From contig NW_015622547.1 in NCBI RefSeq assembly GCF_000835495.1, forward strand, positions 2,976,001 to 3,040,000: 64,000 nucleotides of DNA, read 5' to 3'. A program made the position numbers and the translations under genes. Source of the stretch: Cladophialophora immunda (lineage: Eukaryota; Ascomycota; Eurotiomycetes; Chaetothyriales; Herpotrichiellaceae). Below the pieces are notes generated by a model. It was not told where the DNA came from. It saw only the letters and a list, made by a program, of their open reading frames with translations, and made no database searches. Of the stretch, positions 21,204 to 31,528 are shown piece after piece. How positions within the stretch are numbered: the stretch's first letter is position 1; each line of letters begins with the position of its first letter.

Positions 21204-24200
21204 ATGGCAACGAAACTCGACATTTTGTGCTTCTCGTGAGTATTTGGGACTTTTTGCATAGGCAGGCACTGATTGCGCTAGGTTGTCCTTGCTGTTGGCA
21301 GCATCCCTCGCACACCTTATCCCGGTTTCGACTGCTTTCGATCGGCCCATTCACACCGTAGTCCTTGCGCTTACGGCTTGTTCGTTCGCTTTACCGAGTG
21401 CCAACCGGGCAATACCTCAGTTATTCCCGTCTTCAGACGCAAAGCAAAATCAAGGTCAATATGCGGCTCTGCCTCTGGAAGAACTTGGGGAGGAGGCCAA
21501 TGGAAGGCTGGAAGACCCAGATACAAATCCAGCGCATCACAGACACACTGGCAAAGTTCGCATATCGGTGCTGGCCCTAGCAGTCTCCGCCTTGTCTTTG
21601 CGGATAGAATTGTACCGGCGCATCTCTCTGGCGACCGAATGCACCATCGCCAGTGTCGAAATGTTTCTACCATTCTTGTTGGCAGTCTACGATTCCTTCA
21701 GGTTTCAGCGCTCAGTTGACATGCAGGATGAAGAAAAACCCGACAGCTCTGTGTACGAGTCCTTACGCGCAGCTGCTAGGACCTACATTTTGAGACCGCG
21801 AACTCGGTATCTTCTGTCCATGTTTATGGTGTCCTACGGTTGCTATCTCACCCAAGGTCTATGGACTTCAACAAACTCGACCTATATATGTCCACTTGCC
21901 CTCGGCGAGCCAAAGGCCATCCCGATGATGCAAGTCTGTGCCCTTGCGCTGGACTTCTGCCTTGCCGTTATCGCCTTTGAGACCGTCCCGAAATCTGACG
22001 GCAGTGGTCTTTCAGGACGACGCTGCGTAGTCCTCTGGAGCTCGACCATGATTGCCACGTCCGTAATTTGGTCGATCACGGCTATCTTTGTGTATATTTT
22101 CAAGCCAGAATACCGACTTTGGCTTTTATATCTTTTTCCGCCACTGGACGTTGGGACAATCATTGCCATGGGATGCCTCATTTTTCTTTTCTGCGTTTTG
22201 TGTATATCGCTCCTGCATAGTGTAAGTCGGACTCAGCTCTTTCTCAGCAATCTTACTGATATCTGCAGATCATGACTTATGGCGCATTGGAAATGACGAC
22301 GTACCTTACCGCTTTCACCACGATGATACCCGCCCTCGAGTTTATTTGGTCACACAGAAATCCTTTTCCGCAAACGCCATTCTCTGCAACGACATTATCC
22401 TTCCTCATGATCTTTCTTGGGCAATGGGGGTATCGCTGGATTCAACAGGAGTTGGGTGACAAAGACCCGATGCGACCGTCTCGGCAGTTCCTACTCTTTG
22501 TTGTCCTCTGCGTTGCAATATTCCCTGCTTGGTTAAAGAAAGACTATGTCCATTTTCATCCGATCGATATGCTCATGTACGACGCTACGCTCCATCATAA
22601 TAAGTATCTTGAGACAGTGGGAAGCACTTCGTCTCTAGCAGACGCTGTAGCGGGATACACGAGCAGATACAATCGGAATCCCCCTCCTGGATTCGACGTC
22701 TGGTTCGAGTACGCAAAGAACAGGTCTGTGTTGATCGTGGACGAATATGATCAGATCTACCATGATTTGCTGCCTTTCCGCGCGGTCCCGCCGTCTGAGC
22801 TGAGAAGCCAGACGTGGCAAATGGTATCTAATCCATGGAATGAGATCTCGGGAATCACCATCCGTAACGGGGAAGCAAAGGTGCAAGAAAATGTCCTTCC
22901 AACTCATCGATGGATGCTTGAGGGTGTCGCCGTCCTCATCAATAGTTTTGCAAGGTACCTACCTGACATGGATTTGGCTTTCAACTTGAACGACGAATCG
23001 AGGGTCGCTGTGCCATATGAGCAGATGAAGGATCTCCAGGAGAAAGGCCGAGCAAAGGATAAGAGCGGTAGCTCAAGTTGGTCCACCGATCGTGCAGGAG
23101 GATGGCCGCCGATTCCCGAAACGGAATACAAGGAAACGATATTTCGCGACAACTCCTGGCGCAACAGTTTCCGTGCCTTCGGCTCAGTGAGCTGCCCTCC
23201 TTCCTCTCTTGCACGGGCTTCTCTACACATTTCATCTCAATCACATATCTGCGCCAGCTGCGTGGCTCCTCATTCTCTGGGCCAATTCGTGGGCAATTGG
23301 TCTGACGCAGCAGACATATGCCATCAACCAGATCTTGCCCGACTCCACGGCTTCTACCTCTCCCCTGCGGCATTCAAGACCAGCTACCAGCTCATGCCCG
23401 TCTTCTCTCAATCGAAACCGCACGGCTATAGCGACATCCTGTACCCTTCTGCCTGGAACTATATGGACAAAGCCATCTATGCGCCTAGCGGCCCCCAAGG
23501 CACACCCGAAGAAGATGACTACCACCCAGGGTTTCCAGACCCCCCGTTCGAGGAGAAGGAAAACATTCTGTTCTGGCGTGGCGCCACCTCTGAGGGTGTC
23601 TCTTCAGACAGCGGCGCCTGGCGCGGCATGACCCGCCAACGCCTTGTGCACATGGCCAACAATCTAACCAACCATCCACACGATGCCGTGACCATCCTCC
23701 TGCCCAGCCCGGCAGATCACTCCAAATACCAATACCAAACGATTTCCGGGCCCGACGTCGCGAAGCTTGGTTTACAAACGGACATTGCAGTCGTCGACTT
23801 CATCGCCCGGTGCGGCGGCAAAGACTGCACCGACCAGGCCCAGGAATTTAATCTCGTGGAACCGACGGACTTCCAAGCGCACTGGCGGTACCGGTTCCTG
23901 TTCGACCTCGACGGGGCCGGCTTCAGCGGCCGCTTTCTGCCGTTCCTCCACTCGCGCTCGCTCCCCTTCAAGACGGCCCTGTTCCGCGAGTGGTACGACT
24001 CGCGGCTCACGGCGTGGCTGCACTTTGTGCCCCAGGACCTCCGCCTGCACGGCGTGTGGAGCAGCCTGGCGTACTTTGCCGGCGTCAACGGGACCATGTT
24101 CGGCCACCGCATCTGGTGGAAGCCGCACCTCAAGGAGGCCGAGATGATCGCCCAGGCCGGCCGCGAGTGGGCGGCCAAGGTGTTGCGCAAGGAGGACATG

Positions 24201-24281
24201 GAGAGCTACTTTTTCCGCCTGTTGCTCGAGTGGGCGCGCCTGACGGACGACAACCGGGATGAATTGGGCTTTGTGCTTTGA
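21204..24281 (+). CDS. GT90 (CAP10-type) glycosyltransferase with multi-span membrane N-terminus
   Basis: Three exons: 21204-21235, 21282-22221 and 22269-24281, with short introns of 46 and 47 bp in phases 2 and 0, give 994 residues. Exon 1 (MATKLDILCFS) joined to LSLLLAASLAHLIPV forms the first hydrophobic segment. The first ~400 residues contain several membrane spans (for example LLYLFPPLDVGTIIAMGCLIFLFCVLCISLLHS). The lumenal catalytic half has the CAP10/GT90 landmarks ARLHGFYLSPAAFKTS, FSQSKPHGYSDILYPSAWNY, FWRGATSEG and WRYRFLFDLDGAGFSGRFLPFLHSRS. Family members transfer xylose or related sugars in the Golgi (Cryptococcus CAP10/CXT1); the donor and acceptor here cannot be inferred. Downstream of about 23,900 the codons are markedly GC-rich. 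The exon-1 start is inferred from splice sites and the hydrophobic join; a start within exon 2 is the alternative. Confidence 0.88.
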
Positions 24282-24652
24282 TTTGACCTTTTTTTTTTCA
24301 CTTGACTTCGCGTATACTTTTCCTTTTCCCCTTTTTCTATATGAAGAATCAAAGACCCTGCGTCCAGTCTTGACCCGCCTTTTCTGTACATTTTCCTCCG
24401 TGTCTGCGTCCTTCTGGGTTTTATAAATGTGGTCCCCGTTCTTTTTCGACAGGGCAAGAGAGAATTGGGCACTATGCATGGAATGAATGAATGGAAGACC
24501 TTCCGGTTCGAAGTCATGGTAGTAATCATACTTTTCTGTCTCCCTCTCGCGCTTCCCCGTTCTTCGCCCCATCGGGAATCTGGTTGTGTTTGTTGGTTTC
24601 ATTCCCACCGATCCTCTCCAGCGTCAGGACTATTCATGCCCTGTCTATCTCA

Positions 24653-24676
24653 CTATCTATCTATCTATCTATCTAT
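24653..24676. repeat. CTAT tetranucleotide repeat, 6 copies
   Basis: Six perfect CTAT units, with further imperfect CTAT/CTAC on both sides; a non-coding microsatellite. Confidence 0.93.
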
Positions 24677-24760
24677 CTACATGTACGTGTCTTATAGGAG
24701 CAGAGGCGGAGGAGCAGAGGGAGGAAGAGAAGAAGAGGAAGTGCGAGAGAGGAGCGTCGT

Positions 24761-24796
24761 GGTCACGGTCATGGTCATGGTCATGGTCATGGTCAC
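24761..24796. repeat. GGTCAT/GGTCAC hexanucleotide repeat, 6 copies
   Basis: Six GGTCAY units in tandem, about 80 bp downstream of the Ada/AraC gene's stop on its 3' side. The last base alternates at the two end units. Confidence 0.9.
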
Positions 24797-24878
24797 AGTC
24801 AATGGACGAGGTATTTCAAGGTTCCTTGTCCCCATTACTTTGCATTATTGTTCTTCTTTCTTTGAGCCCTATAGATAT

Positions 24879-26405
24879 TTATCCGTCATACACAAGGATC
24901 TCCGGGAACAGGTCGTTCAGCAGACCTTCCACCTCGACGGCGTGGATGTCCATATCCATATCCACACCCATACCCATACCCATACTCATACCCATACCCA
25001 TACTCATACCCATACCCATACTCATACCCATACCCATACCCGTGCCCATGTCCATTCCCATTCCCATTCCCAAATCCGTGTCCATATCCATATCCATGTT
25101 CATGTCCATAGGCGCCGTCAAAGTCCGGGAACAGTCCGCGAATGGCAGCGCCAGGTGTTCCCCTTCCCGCTGCAGCTGCAGTTGCACCTGCTGATCGCCA
25201 TTGAAATTGAAGTAGTCCAAGTCGGCGCCGCTGTCGAGAGGGCCATCGAACCAGTCCAGCCCGGTATTCACCAGGGGCAGCGCGTGAGGGAATAACGCCA
25301 ATTCATCGGCGTTCGGGGTCGAAGAGGATCTGGACATGGGCGCAGAGGAGTGTCCGTGTGATTGTCCCGGCTCTGAAGCAAGACGATCAACCGACGGCGG
25401 CATCATACCGGCCTTCGTCATCGTCGTCGTCGTGGACTGGCCCTGCGCCTTGGCTCGGATGATCTCCTCCGCCATCTCGCGCGGCGTGACGCCCTGCAGC
25501 TTCTTGAACACGCGCTGCAGGTGCCACTTGCTCAATCCGACCTGCGCGGACAGCTGGGAGAGGCTCAGCGGCTGGCCCTTCTCGGACGCCGCTTGCCGGA
25601 TGAGGTACGCTGCGCGTTGGATCTTTGCGTGGATGTCCTCCGCGTCCACTTCCACTTCCACATCCACATCCACATCCACACCTCCGTCACCATCACCATT
25701 GCCATTCACACCGCCATCTGCATCGCCATGTTGCTCCGGTGTCGTGTGAGCCGATGCAGACCCAGGTAAGATATCGCGACAAGGGACGACTTCCGCACTC
25801 GACACCGAACCCGAGGGGGTCGCTGACTGAGGAGATGGTGTTGAAGAAGATGATGATGACGACGACGACGACGATGAGATGTCCCCAAACACCGTCTTCG
25901 CTCGATTCGGCTTGCACCGCTTACAGGCCCGGAACCCGCCCCGTTCGGCCTGGGCGGCCAGGTCGAAGAACCGGACATTCGCGCGTCGAGCCAGCCGCGC
26001 GCTGCAGTTGGGGCGGCAGTAGATCTTGGTGGTGACGACGGCGTAGACGAACGCGTCCGTGGCGTCGGGATCGCGCGCGACGAGGGCCCTCCATCTCGAC
26101 GTTTCGCTTCTGTACGGGTCTGCACAGGTCGAGGGAGAAGAGCGTGCATTCTGAGACGGGGAATCGCTGGAGAGATGACCTTGTCTTTGAGGGTGCTGTT
26201 GGGGGTGGGGATGGCCCTGTTCTTGTCCTTGTTGCTGTGATTGTTGGAAGGGAAAGTCACTGGAAGCGGGCCACGATGAAAGCATATCTCCCGCTGTCAT
26301 CGTCATCGCAGAGGAGGCGTCAAACATGGCACGAGAGCTCATGTCATCGTCGTAAGGGTATGAGAAAGGGAAATTCATCGTGACGGGATTGATGGCGGCC
26401 AACAT
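24879..26405 (-). CDS. Ada-type zinc domain / AraC-HTH fusion regulator with Met-Gly repeat tail
   Basis: A single 508-codon frame. After a Gln/His/Pro-rich N-terminus, residues ~103-168 match the Ada N-terminal zinc domain: SRWRALVARDPDATDAFVYAV, then Cys130-x3-Cys134 (YCRPNC) and Cys161-x2-Cys164 (FRACKRCKPN), all four metal ligands present. A 12-Ser run and an Asp/Val repeat lead to one AraC-type helix-turn-helix at ~258-320 (LSLSQLSAQVGLSKWHLQRVFKKLQGVTPREM). No alkyl-cysteine methyltransferase domain (PCHRV motif) is present. In bacterial Ada the zinc Cys is methylated by phosphotriesters and turns the protein into an activator, so a methylation-sensing transcription factor is a fair inference here. 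The C-terminus holds a 54-residue Met-x repeat followed by a short hydrophobic end (LLNDLFPEILVYDG). Starts at residue 1 or at the in-frame Met10 are both possible. Confidence 0.85.
   Translation of the reverse strand: MLAAINPVTMNFPFSYPYDDDMSSRAMFDASSAMTMTAGDMLSSWPASSDFPFQQSQQQGQEQGHPHPQQHPQRQGHLSSDSPSQNARSSPSTCADPYRSETSRWRALVARDPDATDAFVYAVVTTKIYCRPNCSARLARRANVRFFDLAAQAERGGFRACKRCKPNRAKTVFGDISSSSSSSSSSSSTPSPQSATPSGSVSSAEVVPCRDILPGSASAHTTPEQHGDADGGVNGNGDGDGGVDVDVDVEVEVDAEDIHAKIQRAAYLIRQAASEKGQPLSLSQLSAQVGLSKWHLQRVFKKLQGVTPREMAEEIIRAKAQGQSTTTTMTKAGMMPPSVDRLASEPGQSHGHSSAPMSRSSSTPNADELALFPHALPLVNTGLDWFDGPLDSGADLDYFNFNGDQQVQLQLQREGEHLALPFADCSRTLTAPMDMNMDMDMDTDLGMGMGMDMGTGMGMGMSMGMGMSMGMGMSMGMGMGVDMDMDIHAVEVEGLLNDLFPEILVYDG
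24948..25109 (-). repeat. Coding CCCATA-type repeat encoding Met-Gly/Met-Asp tract
   Basis: A 162-bp tract of imperfect hexamers (CCCATA, CTCATA, TCCATA on the + strand) within the Ada/AraC gene. Its core is built of 18-bp units translating as GMGMSM, flanked by MD/MN pairs. Because the unit is a multiple of three, copy-number change would keep the frame. Confidence 0.95.
25842..25877 (-). repeat. Trinucleotide run encoding poly-Ser
   Basis: Twelve consecutive Ser codons (GAT/GAC triplets on the + strand, i.e. TCA/TCG codons) directly after the Ada zinc domain; probably a flexible, length-variable linker. Confidence 0.9.
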
Positions 26406-27017
26406 TGCTGCGGTGGCGGTGTCGATCCGGTCTTGTCTCGCGCTGCTTGGTCCGCTCTCTTTCTATCTTTCTTTTCCGCCTGGTTAACTCGGAACAACGT
26501 CGACTGCCACCAAATTATTGCTGTCAGGGCGTCAGGGCGTCAGGGTGTCAGGGTGCCGGAACAGGAACCAAGAGTCAGCGTGGCTGAAGGAACTGTTAGT
26601 TATACGAAATCTTGGAGCAACTCCGAGGACAAAGATCCAGGCCGGCGAACACGGGGACGCAGTTTTGATTGGCCAATTCGACAGCAATGGGCAAATCCAA
26701 ACCTTGACTCACGTCCTGCAGCCCCAAGAGCCTCCGCGGAGCAAAGGCAGCTCACGAAACGACTCGAACATAGTGACTTCTACCAATGTATGTATATATT
26801 AACTCGAACCTGGATGCCATGTTACTGCGCCCTCCAACTAGACTTTGTGTCGCCCTTGATGAATTTCCAACTCCCTACCGCAATCTCTAGGCCGAGAAAC
26901 AATCGCGTGCGCTATGCTGCCGTGTACGTTGTCCGATGTATCCAAAGCAATATGCTGATGAAATACTCACTCCTTCCACCCCGTCTTCCAATGCAGGATT
27001 CTTTGCAGTATTTTCCC
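26406..27017. other. Intergenic region with an 8-bp repeat
   Basis: About 610 bp between the Ada/AraC start and the stop of the VOC gene, both on the minus strand. It should hold the Ada/AraC promoter. Four GTCAGGGC/T units sit at 26523-26554, about 120 bp upstream of the Ada/AraC start. Confidence 0.6.
26523..26554. repeat. GTCAGGGC/GTCAGGGT octamer repeat, 4 copies
   Basis: Four direct 8-bp units, the first two ending in C and the last two in T, upstream of the Ada/AraC start. Either a microsatellite or clustered binding sites; the sequence alone does not decide. Confidence 0.85.
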
Positions 27018-29297
27018 TCATCTCCTGCTGCTCGCTTTGCTCCTCCTACTCCTCCGGCTCTCCACCGAGATCTGGCTCACGCTATCCTCGGGCCTGACCT
27101 CCCGATCTGTGACATCTAGTTTGGCCAGCTCCTTCTGTTTGGAAACCATGCTCGCCGTCTCCGTCTTATCGTCGTCATCAGTTATCTCTCCGCCATCACG
27201 AACAGGATTGAGTTTGCCGATAATCGTCCTTGGCCCAGTCGGTCCCAAATTCGACCTCGCAGATACGAAGCTGGATCTGCCGATGTCGGAACCAGCCCAT
27301 GTAGCAGCACGCGACGGTGGAAGTGGATATTCGGCAGGGTCTCTGCGGCTGTGCTTTGAACTGACTCGACTTGCTGGCTTTATCGTCGCCTGCGAGTCGT
27401 GGCCAGAGACATAGCTGGCCGCCCTGGATCCTGCTTGTGACTGGTGCGCAGATGTGTGGCTCGCTGCTTTAGACCCTGCCTGAGACCTGTGAGCAGACGC
27501 ATGACTCGGTGCCTTCGAGGCTGCGTGGGACTCATGGGCCGAAACATGGCTTGGTGCTTTCGAACCTGCCTGGGACTCGTGCATGGAGATATGACTCGGC
27601 GCTTTGGATCCTGCCTGAGATTCGCGAACTGATACATGGCTGGGTGCTTTGGATCCCGCCTGCGACTGGTGCACTGAGATATGACTTGGCGCCCTGGACC
27701 CTGCCTGGGAGTGGTGCGCAGAAACATGGCTTGCCACTTTTGATTCGGTGTGTGAGTGGTGGGAAGAAACATGGCTTGAAGATCGGTGCACAGACTCCGT
27801 CATATGCACAACCGTACGTGCTTCTTCATCCTCCGGCACATTCTCCTCAAACTCGTCTCGCCGACTCCTTCTCGACCTGGAGGTGTGTCGGGACTGCGAT
27901 CTTGACCTCGGCTGATCCGCCGACGAGCGACCACTAAGACTCCTACCCAGACGACTTAAACTGCTGGCACGGGATCTCGAGCGTCCGCCACCGGACGCAA
28001 CAGAGACCTTTGATTTCACCGTCAGTGCAGTCGGAGCACGGTAACTTGTCGGTGGTGGTGCGTTCATGCTCTTTTTCGACTGCCGCGATGCTTTCGATGA
28101 AGCATGCGATAGTGCGTCGAAATCACGAGGGACGACCCCAAGGCCGACTCCAGAATCCATGCTCACTCTTCTTGTCACCGAAGCAGGCCGGATTGTGGAT
28201 GCTTGATCCGGGAAGTTCTGAACGGTAGATGCGGAGGGATCGTGGTCGTACATGGTGATGAGCTTTTGCTCGCTAGGTTCCTGGGGGGCGTACGTATATT
28301 CCGAAGGTGCTGGTTCAATAGCCCGATACCCAAGTCCTCCGGGAACTCCGTGGAATTCGGAAGGGACAGTTGAGTATTCCGCGCGCATCACATTGACGGG
28401 TTCGGTGACGCTGCGACCTGTGCCAGAAGGGCGTGGAGGGGGCACAAACTTGTGTTCTTCTCGATCGTCACGACTGTCTTCCTTGGATCGGTTGCTGAAG
28501 GCGTAGTGTAGGGCGGCGCCGGCGGCAACGCCCAGAAGGGTCCCAACAATGGCTTCACCCGCTCCACTACCACCGCCCGTTGAGTTGTTACCTGCAGATG
28601 AGTTTGGCGGGGCCGAAGAGATGAGATTGGGTGTCATGCTGTTGACAAGGTCGCGGGCTACATTTGCGGCGTTGCGTGCTTCGTTGATCAACGACCCGAG
28701 AACATCCCCGGAAGGCTTTGGCCTGGGTTGGGTATTTTCTGGAGGTACATTCGGTGGGCTAGAGACATATGACGGGGCTTGAGAAGCAACTTGAGATGGT
28801 GCTCTGACGCTCTTCGCAGCGGATACGACGGATTTTGGAGGTGCCGCAGCGGAGGGAGCTCTCGCACTCCGATGAGACACCATACTTCTCGCGTCTGCAT
28901 TTTCTTTGTTGGCATCGTCGCCGAATGCAGGTCTGTAGACCGCTTCGATAGAATTTCCATCAAAGTCGATCACTGCGGCCGAGTAATATCCCGAGGCATC
29001 CCGCTGGCAAGGTTCCCCGTGGATTTTCCCACCAGCCTTGAGAGCAGCGAGGAAGAAATCCTGTACCTGTGCCCGAGACGCCGCAGGAAAAGCCACGTGT
29101 GCGGCCCCCGCGGGCACGCCAGGGATTTCTTGTGTGATCCAAAAGTCGGCCGGGGTATTGGGTGGAGATGCGGGGCCAAACCCGATGGTGTGCTCTTGTC
29201 GGCCGCGGAAGACGTAGTTGAGCGGTTGAAGGGCGGAGAGGAAGAACGAGGTAGATGTCGGAAGGTGGCTGACTGTGAGGGTAATGGAGGAAGGCAT
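27018..29297 (-). CDS. Glyoxalase/VOC-domain protein with long Ser-rich repeat tail
   Basis: A single 759-codon frame. Residues ~1-130 form a vicinal-oxygen-chelate (glyoxalase-like) domain: MPSSITLTVSHLPTSTSFFL with the paired-strand pattern, HVAFPAASRAQVQDFFLAAL, then DASGYYSAAVIDFDGNSIEAVY, which ends in the Glu usually ligating metal. The rest is low complexity. It contains Ala/Ser/Pro segments, a weakly hydrophobic Gly/Ala stretch (EAIVGTLLGVAAGAALHYAFS, about 240-260) that might be a membrane segment, an Arg/Ser region (SRSRASSLSRLGRSLSGRSS), nine 15-residue repeats and a final SRRSRRSKASSRR. VOC domains act on small metal-bound substrates; none can be named here. Proteins with this domain plus a Ser-rich tail occur in other filamentous fungi as far as I recall, without known function. 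The start precedes the first domain strand directly. Confidence 0.85.
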   Translation of the reverse strand: MPSSITLTVSHLPTSTSFFLSALQPLNYVFRGRQEHTIGFGPASPPNTPADFWITQEIPGVPAGAAHVAFPAASRAQVQDFFLAALKAGGKIHGEPCQRDASGYYSAAVIDFDGNSIEAVYRPAFGDDANKENADARSMVSHRSARAPSAAAPPKSVVSAAKSVRAPSQVASQAPSYVSSPPNVPPENTQPRPKPSGDVLGSLINEARNAANVARDLVNSMTPNLISSAPPNSSAGNNSTGGGSGAGEAIVGTLLGVAAGAALHYAFSNRSKEDSRDDREEHKFVPPPRPSGTGRSVTEPVNVMRAEYSTVPSEFHGVPGGLGYRAIEPAPSEYTYAPQEPSEQKLITMYDHDPSASTVQNFPDQASTIRPASVTRRVSMDSGVGLGVVPRDFDALSHASSKASRQSKKSMNAPPPTSYRAPTALTVKSKVSVASGGGRSRSRASSLSRLGRSLSGRSSADQPRSRSQSRHTSRSRRSRRDEFEENVPEDEEARTVVHMTESVHRSSSHVSSHHSHTESKVASHVSAHHSQAGSRAPSHISVHQSQAGSKAPSHVSVRESQAGSKAPSHISMHESQAGSKAPSHVSAHESHAASKAPSHASAHRSQAGSKAASHTSAHQSQAGSRAASYVSGHDSQATIKPASRVSSKHSRRDPAEYPLPPSRAATWAGSDIGRSSFVSARSNLGPTGPRTIIGKLNPVRDGGEITDDDDKTETASMVSKQKELAKLDVTDREVRPEDSVSQISVESRRSRRSKASSRR
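27372..27776 (-). repeat. Nine tandem 45-bp coding repeats (15-residue unit)
   Basis: Within the VOC gene the unit SHVSxHxSQAGSKAP repeats nine times without gaps, plus one degenerate copy (SRVSSKHSRRDPAEY). Positions S1, H2, S4, S8, A10 and A14 are the most constant; position 7 varies among H, Q, E, R and D. Codons differ between copies, so the array is not freshly duplicated. Confidence 0.95.
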
Positions 29298-31528
29298 GGG
29301 ATCGTCGAGGCAGTCGGTGGGATGGACGTGGGTGCGGGAATATGCTGGAGAAACAAGGACGTGGTGCTTGACGTTGTATGACCTCTCTGATTTTGCAGAG
29401 TCGACGGCAATCTTCCAGCGTCTCTTTGAGTTCAGACAGCAATGAATCTGGTCGAGCTTTGCAGCCTGTTTGTCTTGGGAGCAATGGGTCTGGAGCCCTA
29501 GCGAGACCGTGTACTCGCAGTTGGATTCACCGATCTCTCACGGACTGTGTCACCGTGATGAAGATCCCGTACAGAAACGCGAGGAAATCAAGAGGCTTTG
29601 ATTCTGTTGGACGAAGTGTCAAATCGAAGGGAGTTTTCAGTCAACAATGATGCTGTACTGTATATAAGATCCTTAGCAACGAGGGGAAGAGTCAAACGAA
29701 AGATCAGCAACGGGCATGCAACATGACTGGTACCAACCGGCGGTTTATTCGCTACAAGTCTTGTGATGATCAACCATCCATCGGAAAACAGTTCTCTTCG
29801 TCCATGAAACCACAGACATGGGGTCAAGCGACCCAACCGCGGGATCTGGGAGTGCCGATGGGGGTACCTGCGCCTTGCTTCCTGTCGGCGCCTGATTTTT
29901 TCTCACTAAACCCCTAGGCCCATCTGACATGGAAGGCGAGACGAGGGGCTGGGAAATACAATGCGTGATGCATGCTGGGTGAGGCGAGAAGAGGCTCCAG
30001 ATGTCGATGGTGGCGAACGAATCGAGAAAGGCGGGATGGGCGATGAAACGGTCTGGTGCCGGGGGAAATGCCACGTCGAAGGAGTCTGAGGTTGGCTTGC
30101 GAGGTGGGTGGCAGCTGTGGGCCGGGAGGAAGGAATTGTCCGGGACAGAAGCGACAGAAATGGCAATGGAGGAGGGAAAAAGGGCAAAAAATGGCCCAAT
30201 TGTGCATATCTGTCGAGGCTTGATTGGGAGCACAGGGCGTTTTGATGGAGTCGGGGAATTGCGCAGCGGCATGACTGGTTGAGATGGAGGACGACCAGCG
30301 CCAACTGGCTGGTGTCTGTTTCGGCCCGTTGCGATTTCGGTCGGGCGTCAATGCATCAACGACGGGTGAGTGACTTGGTTCCTCAGTAAGTTGGGTGCCA
30401 GTCAACTGCTTCCTCACCTCTTACTCAACACTCACCCTCGCCCTCAGCTTCGCTCTCACAGCCCCTTGCTCGACAAGGAGCGTGACACGATCCGCATACA
30501 TACCGACCATGTAGGTACCACGTACTAAAACCTCAACATCTCGGTCTGCCTTGGGTCGCCGAGGCCGTGCCATGGAGTCACTGACCAAATGAGTGACTTG
30601 ACCAGCTCTAGCATCCAACCTCGTTGCTTTTGTCACAGTCATGTCAAGTCAACGCCACGCCACGCCGCATTGTGGCAACAAAAAGGACTAATTCACTGCG
30701 AGAAAGGGCCAGGGATTTCACGAAGAAGAACCGTACAGACCACACGTCGCTTGCCTCGAGTGCCACGGCAGAAGAGATGATGCAGATGATGGAAGAGAAT
30801 GATTGAGATGCGTGTCTGTCTCGTGGCGTAGGCTGGACCTACCTACAGTGGCTGTCGCTCACGTGCCTCACCTTCTCATGCTCCTTAACAAATACTATGG
30901 AGTCTCAACAGCTGCAATTCGTGCATGATGATCCGCACCCAAAGGAATCTTTCATACAAGAACATTACGGCAAGGTAGAGTGCAGGAGCATGGACTTGTG
31001 GAAGATGGTGGTATATGCACCTAGGTAGACGTGAGGATGTGGTTATATTCAACCATTTCCTCGCCCAGCTGACGGCGCTGGGGAAGCGGTGTCTTCAACA
31101 TCCGCTTCTGGCTACCCAACGGACACCTAGAGATGCCCGGATCATTATCAAACAGTATTTGCCGAGACTGGCGTCTCCCCTCCAAACTTTTGTGCATCAA
31201 TCATTGTTCTGATAGCCTGTGGATAGCAGTGTAGGGCAGGTTGACGTGCACCTACGGGTATCTCAGACGGAGAAAAGAAATCTCGCCTTGAGGTGTTGTT
31301 GAACCATGTTATGTCTTGTTGTGAAAACAAACGCCAGATCCAACACTCCCCCAATGCATCACAAACCGTATCGAGGGGCCACTCATGCGACCCGGCATCG
31401 ATGTTGTGATCGAGCCAGTTCGCCGGAATGGCCCACGGCTGGAGTCAGAAAATATCGCGACCTGGGAGAGGAAACATCAGTCTGCTCAGAGGCATTACCT
31501 TTGATTGAAAAAAAGCCCCCGCTTGCAC
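29298..31528. other. Intergenic region, about 2.2 kb
   Basis: Lies between the VOC gene start and the stop of EMG1, both on the minus strand. Several overlapping minus-strand frames exist at 29745-30417, up to 175 codons, but they compete with one another and have no recognisable domain. No RNA gene or large repeat was seen. Confidence 0.5.

Larger units (their letters stand above)
24282..24878. other. Intergenic region between convergent genes with microsatellites
   Basis: About 600 bp between the stops of the GT90 gene (+) and the Ada/AraC gene (-). It is T-rich just after the GT90 stop. It contains six CTAT units (24653-24676) and six GGTCAY units (24761-24796). No gene seen. Confidence 0.6.

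Noticed and set aside
23772..24608. 278-codon minus-strand frame
   Set aside because: Antisense to the GC-rich end of the GT90 gene, whose conserved motifs are on the + strand; such shadows are expected in GC-rich coding DNA.
24429..25295. 288-codon + strand frame with a His-Thr repeat
   Set aside because: Translates the complement of the Met repeat of the Ada/AraC gene; the opposite strand carries recognisable domains.
29745..30417. Three overlapping minus-strand frames of 132-175 codons
   Set aside because: They overlap one another in all frames, lack domains and splice structure, and sit in an intergenic stretch; no basis to choose any.
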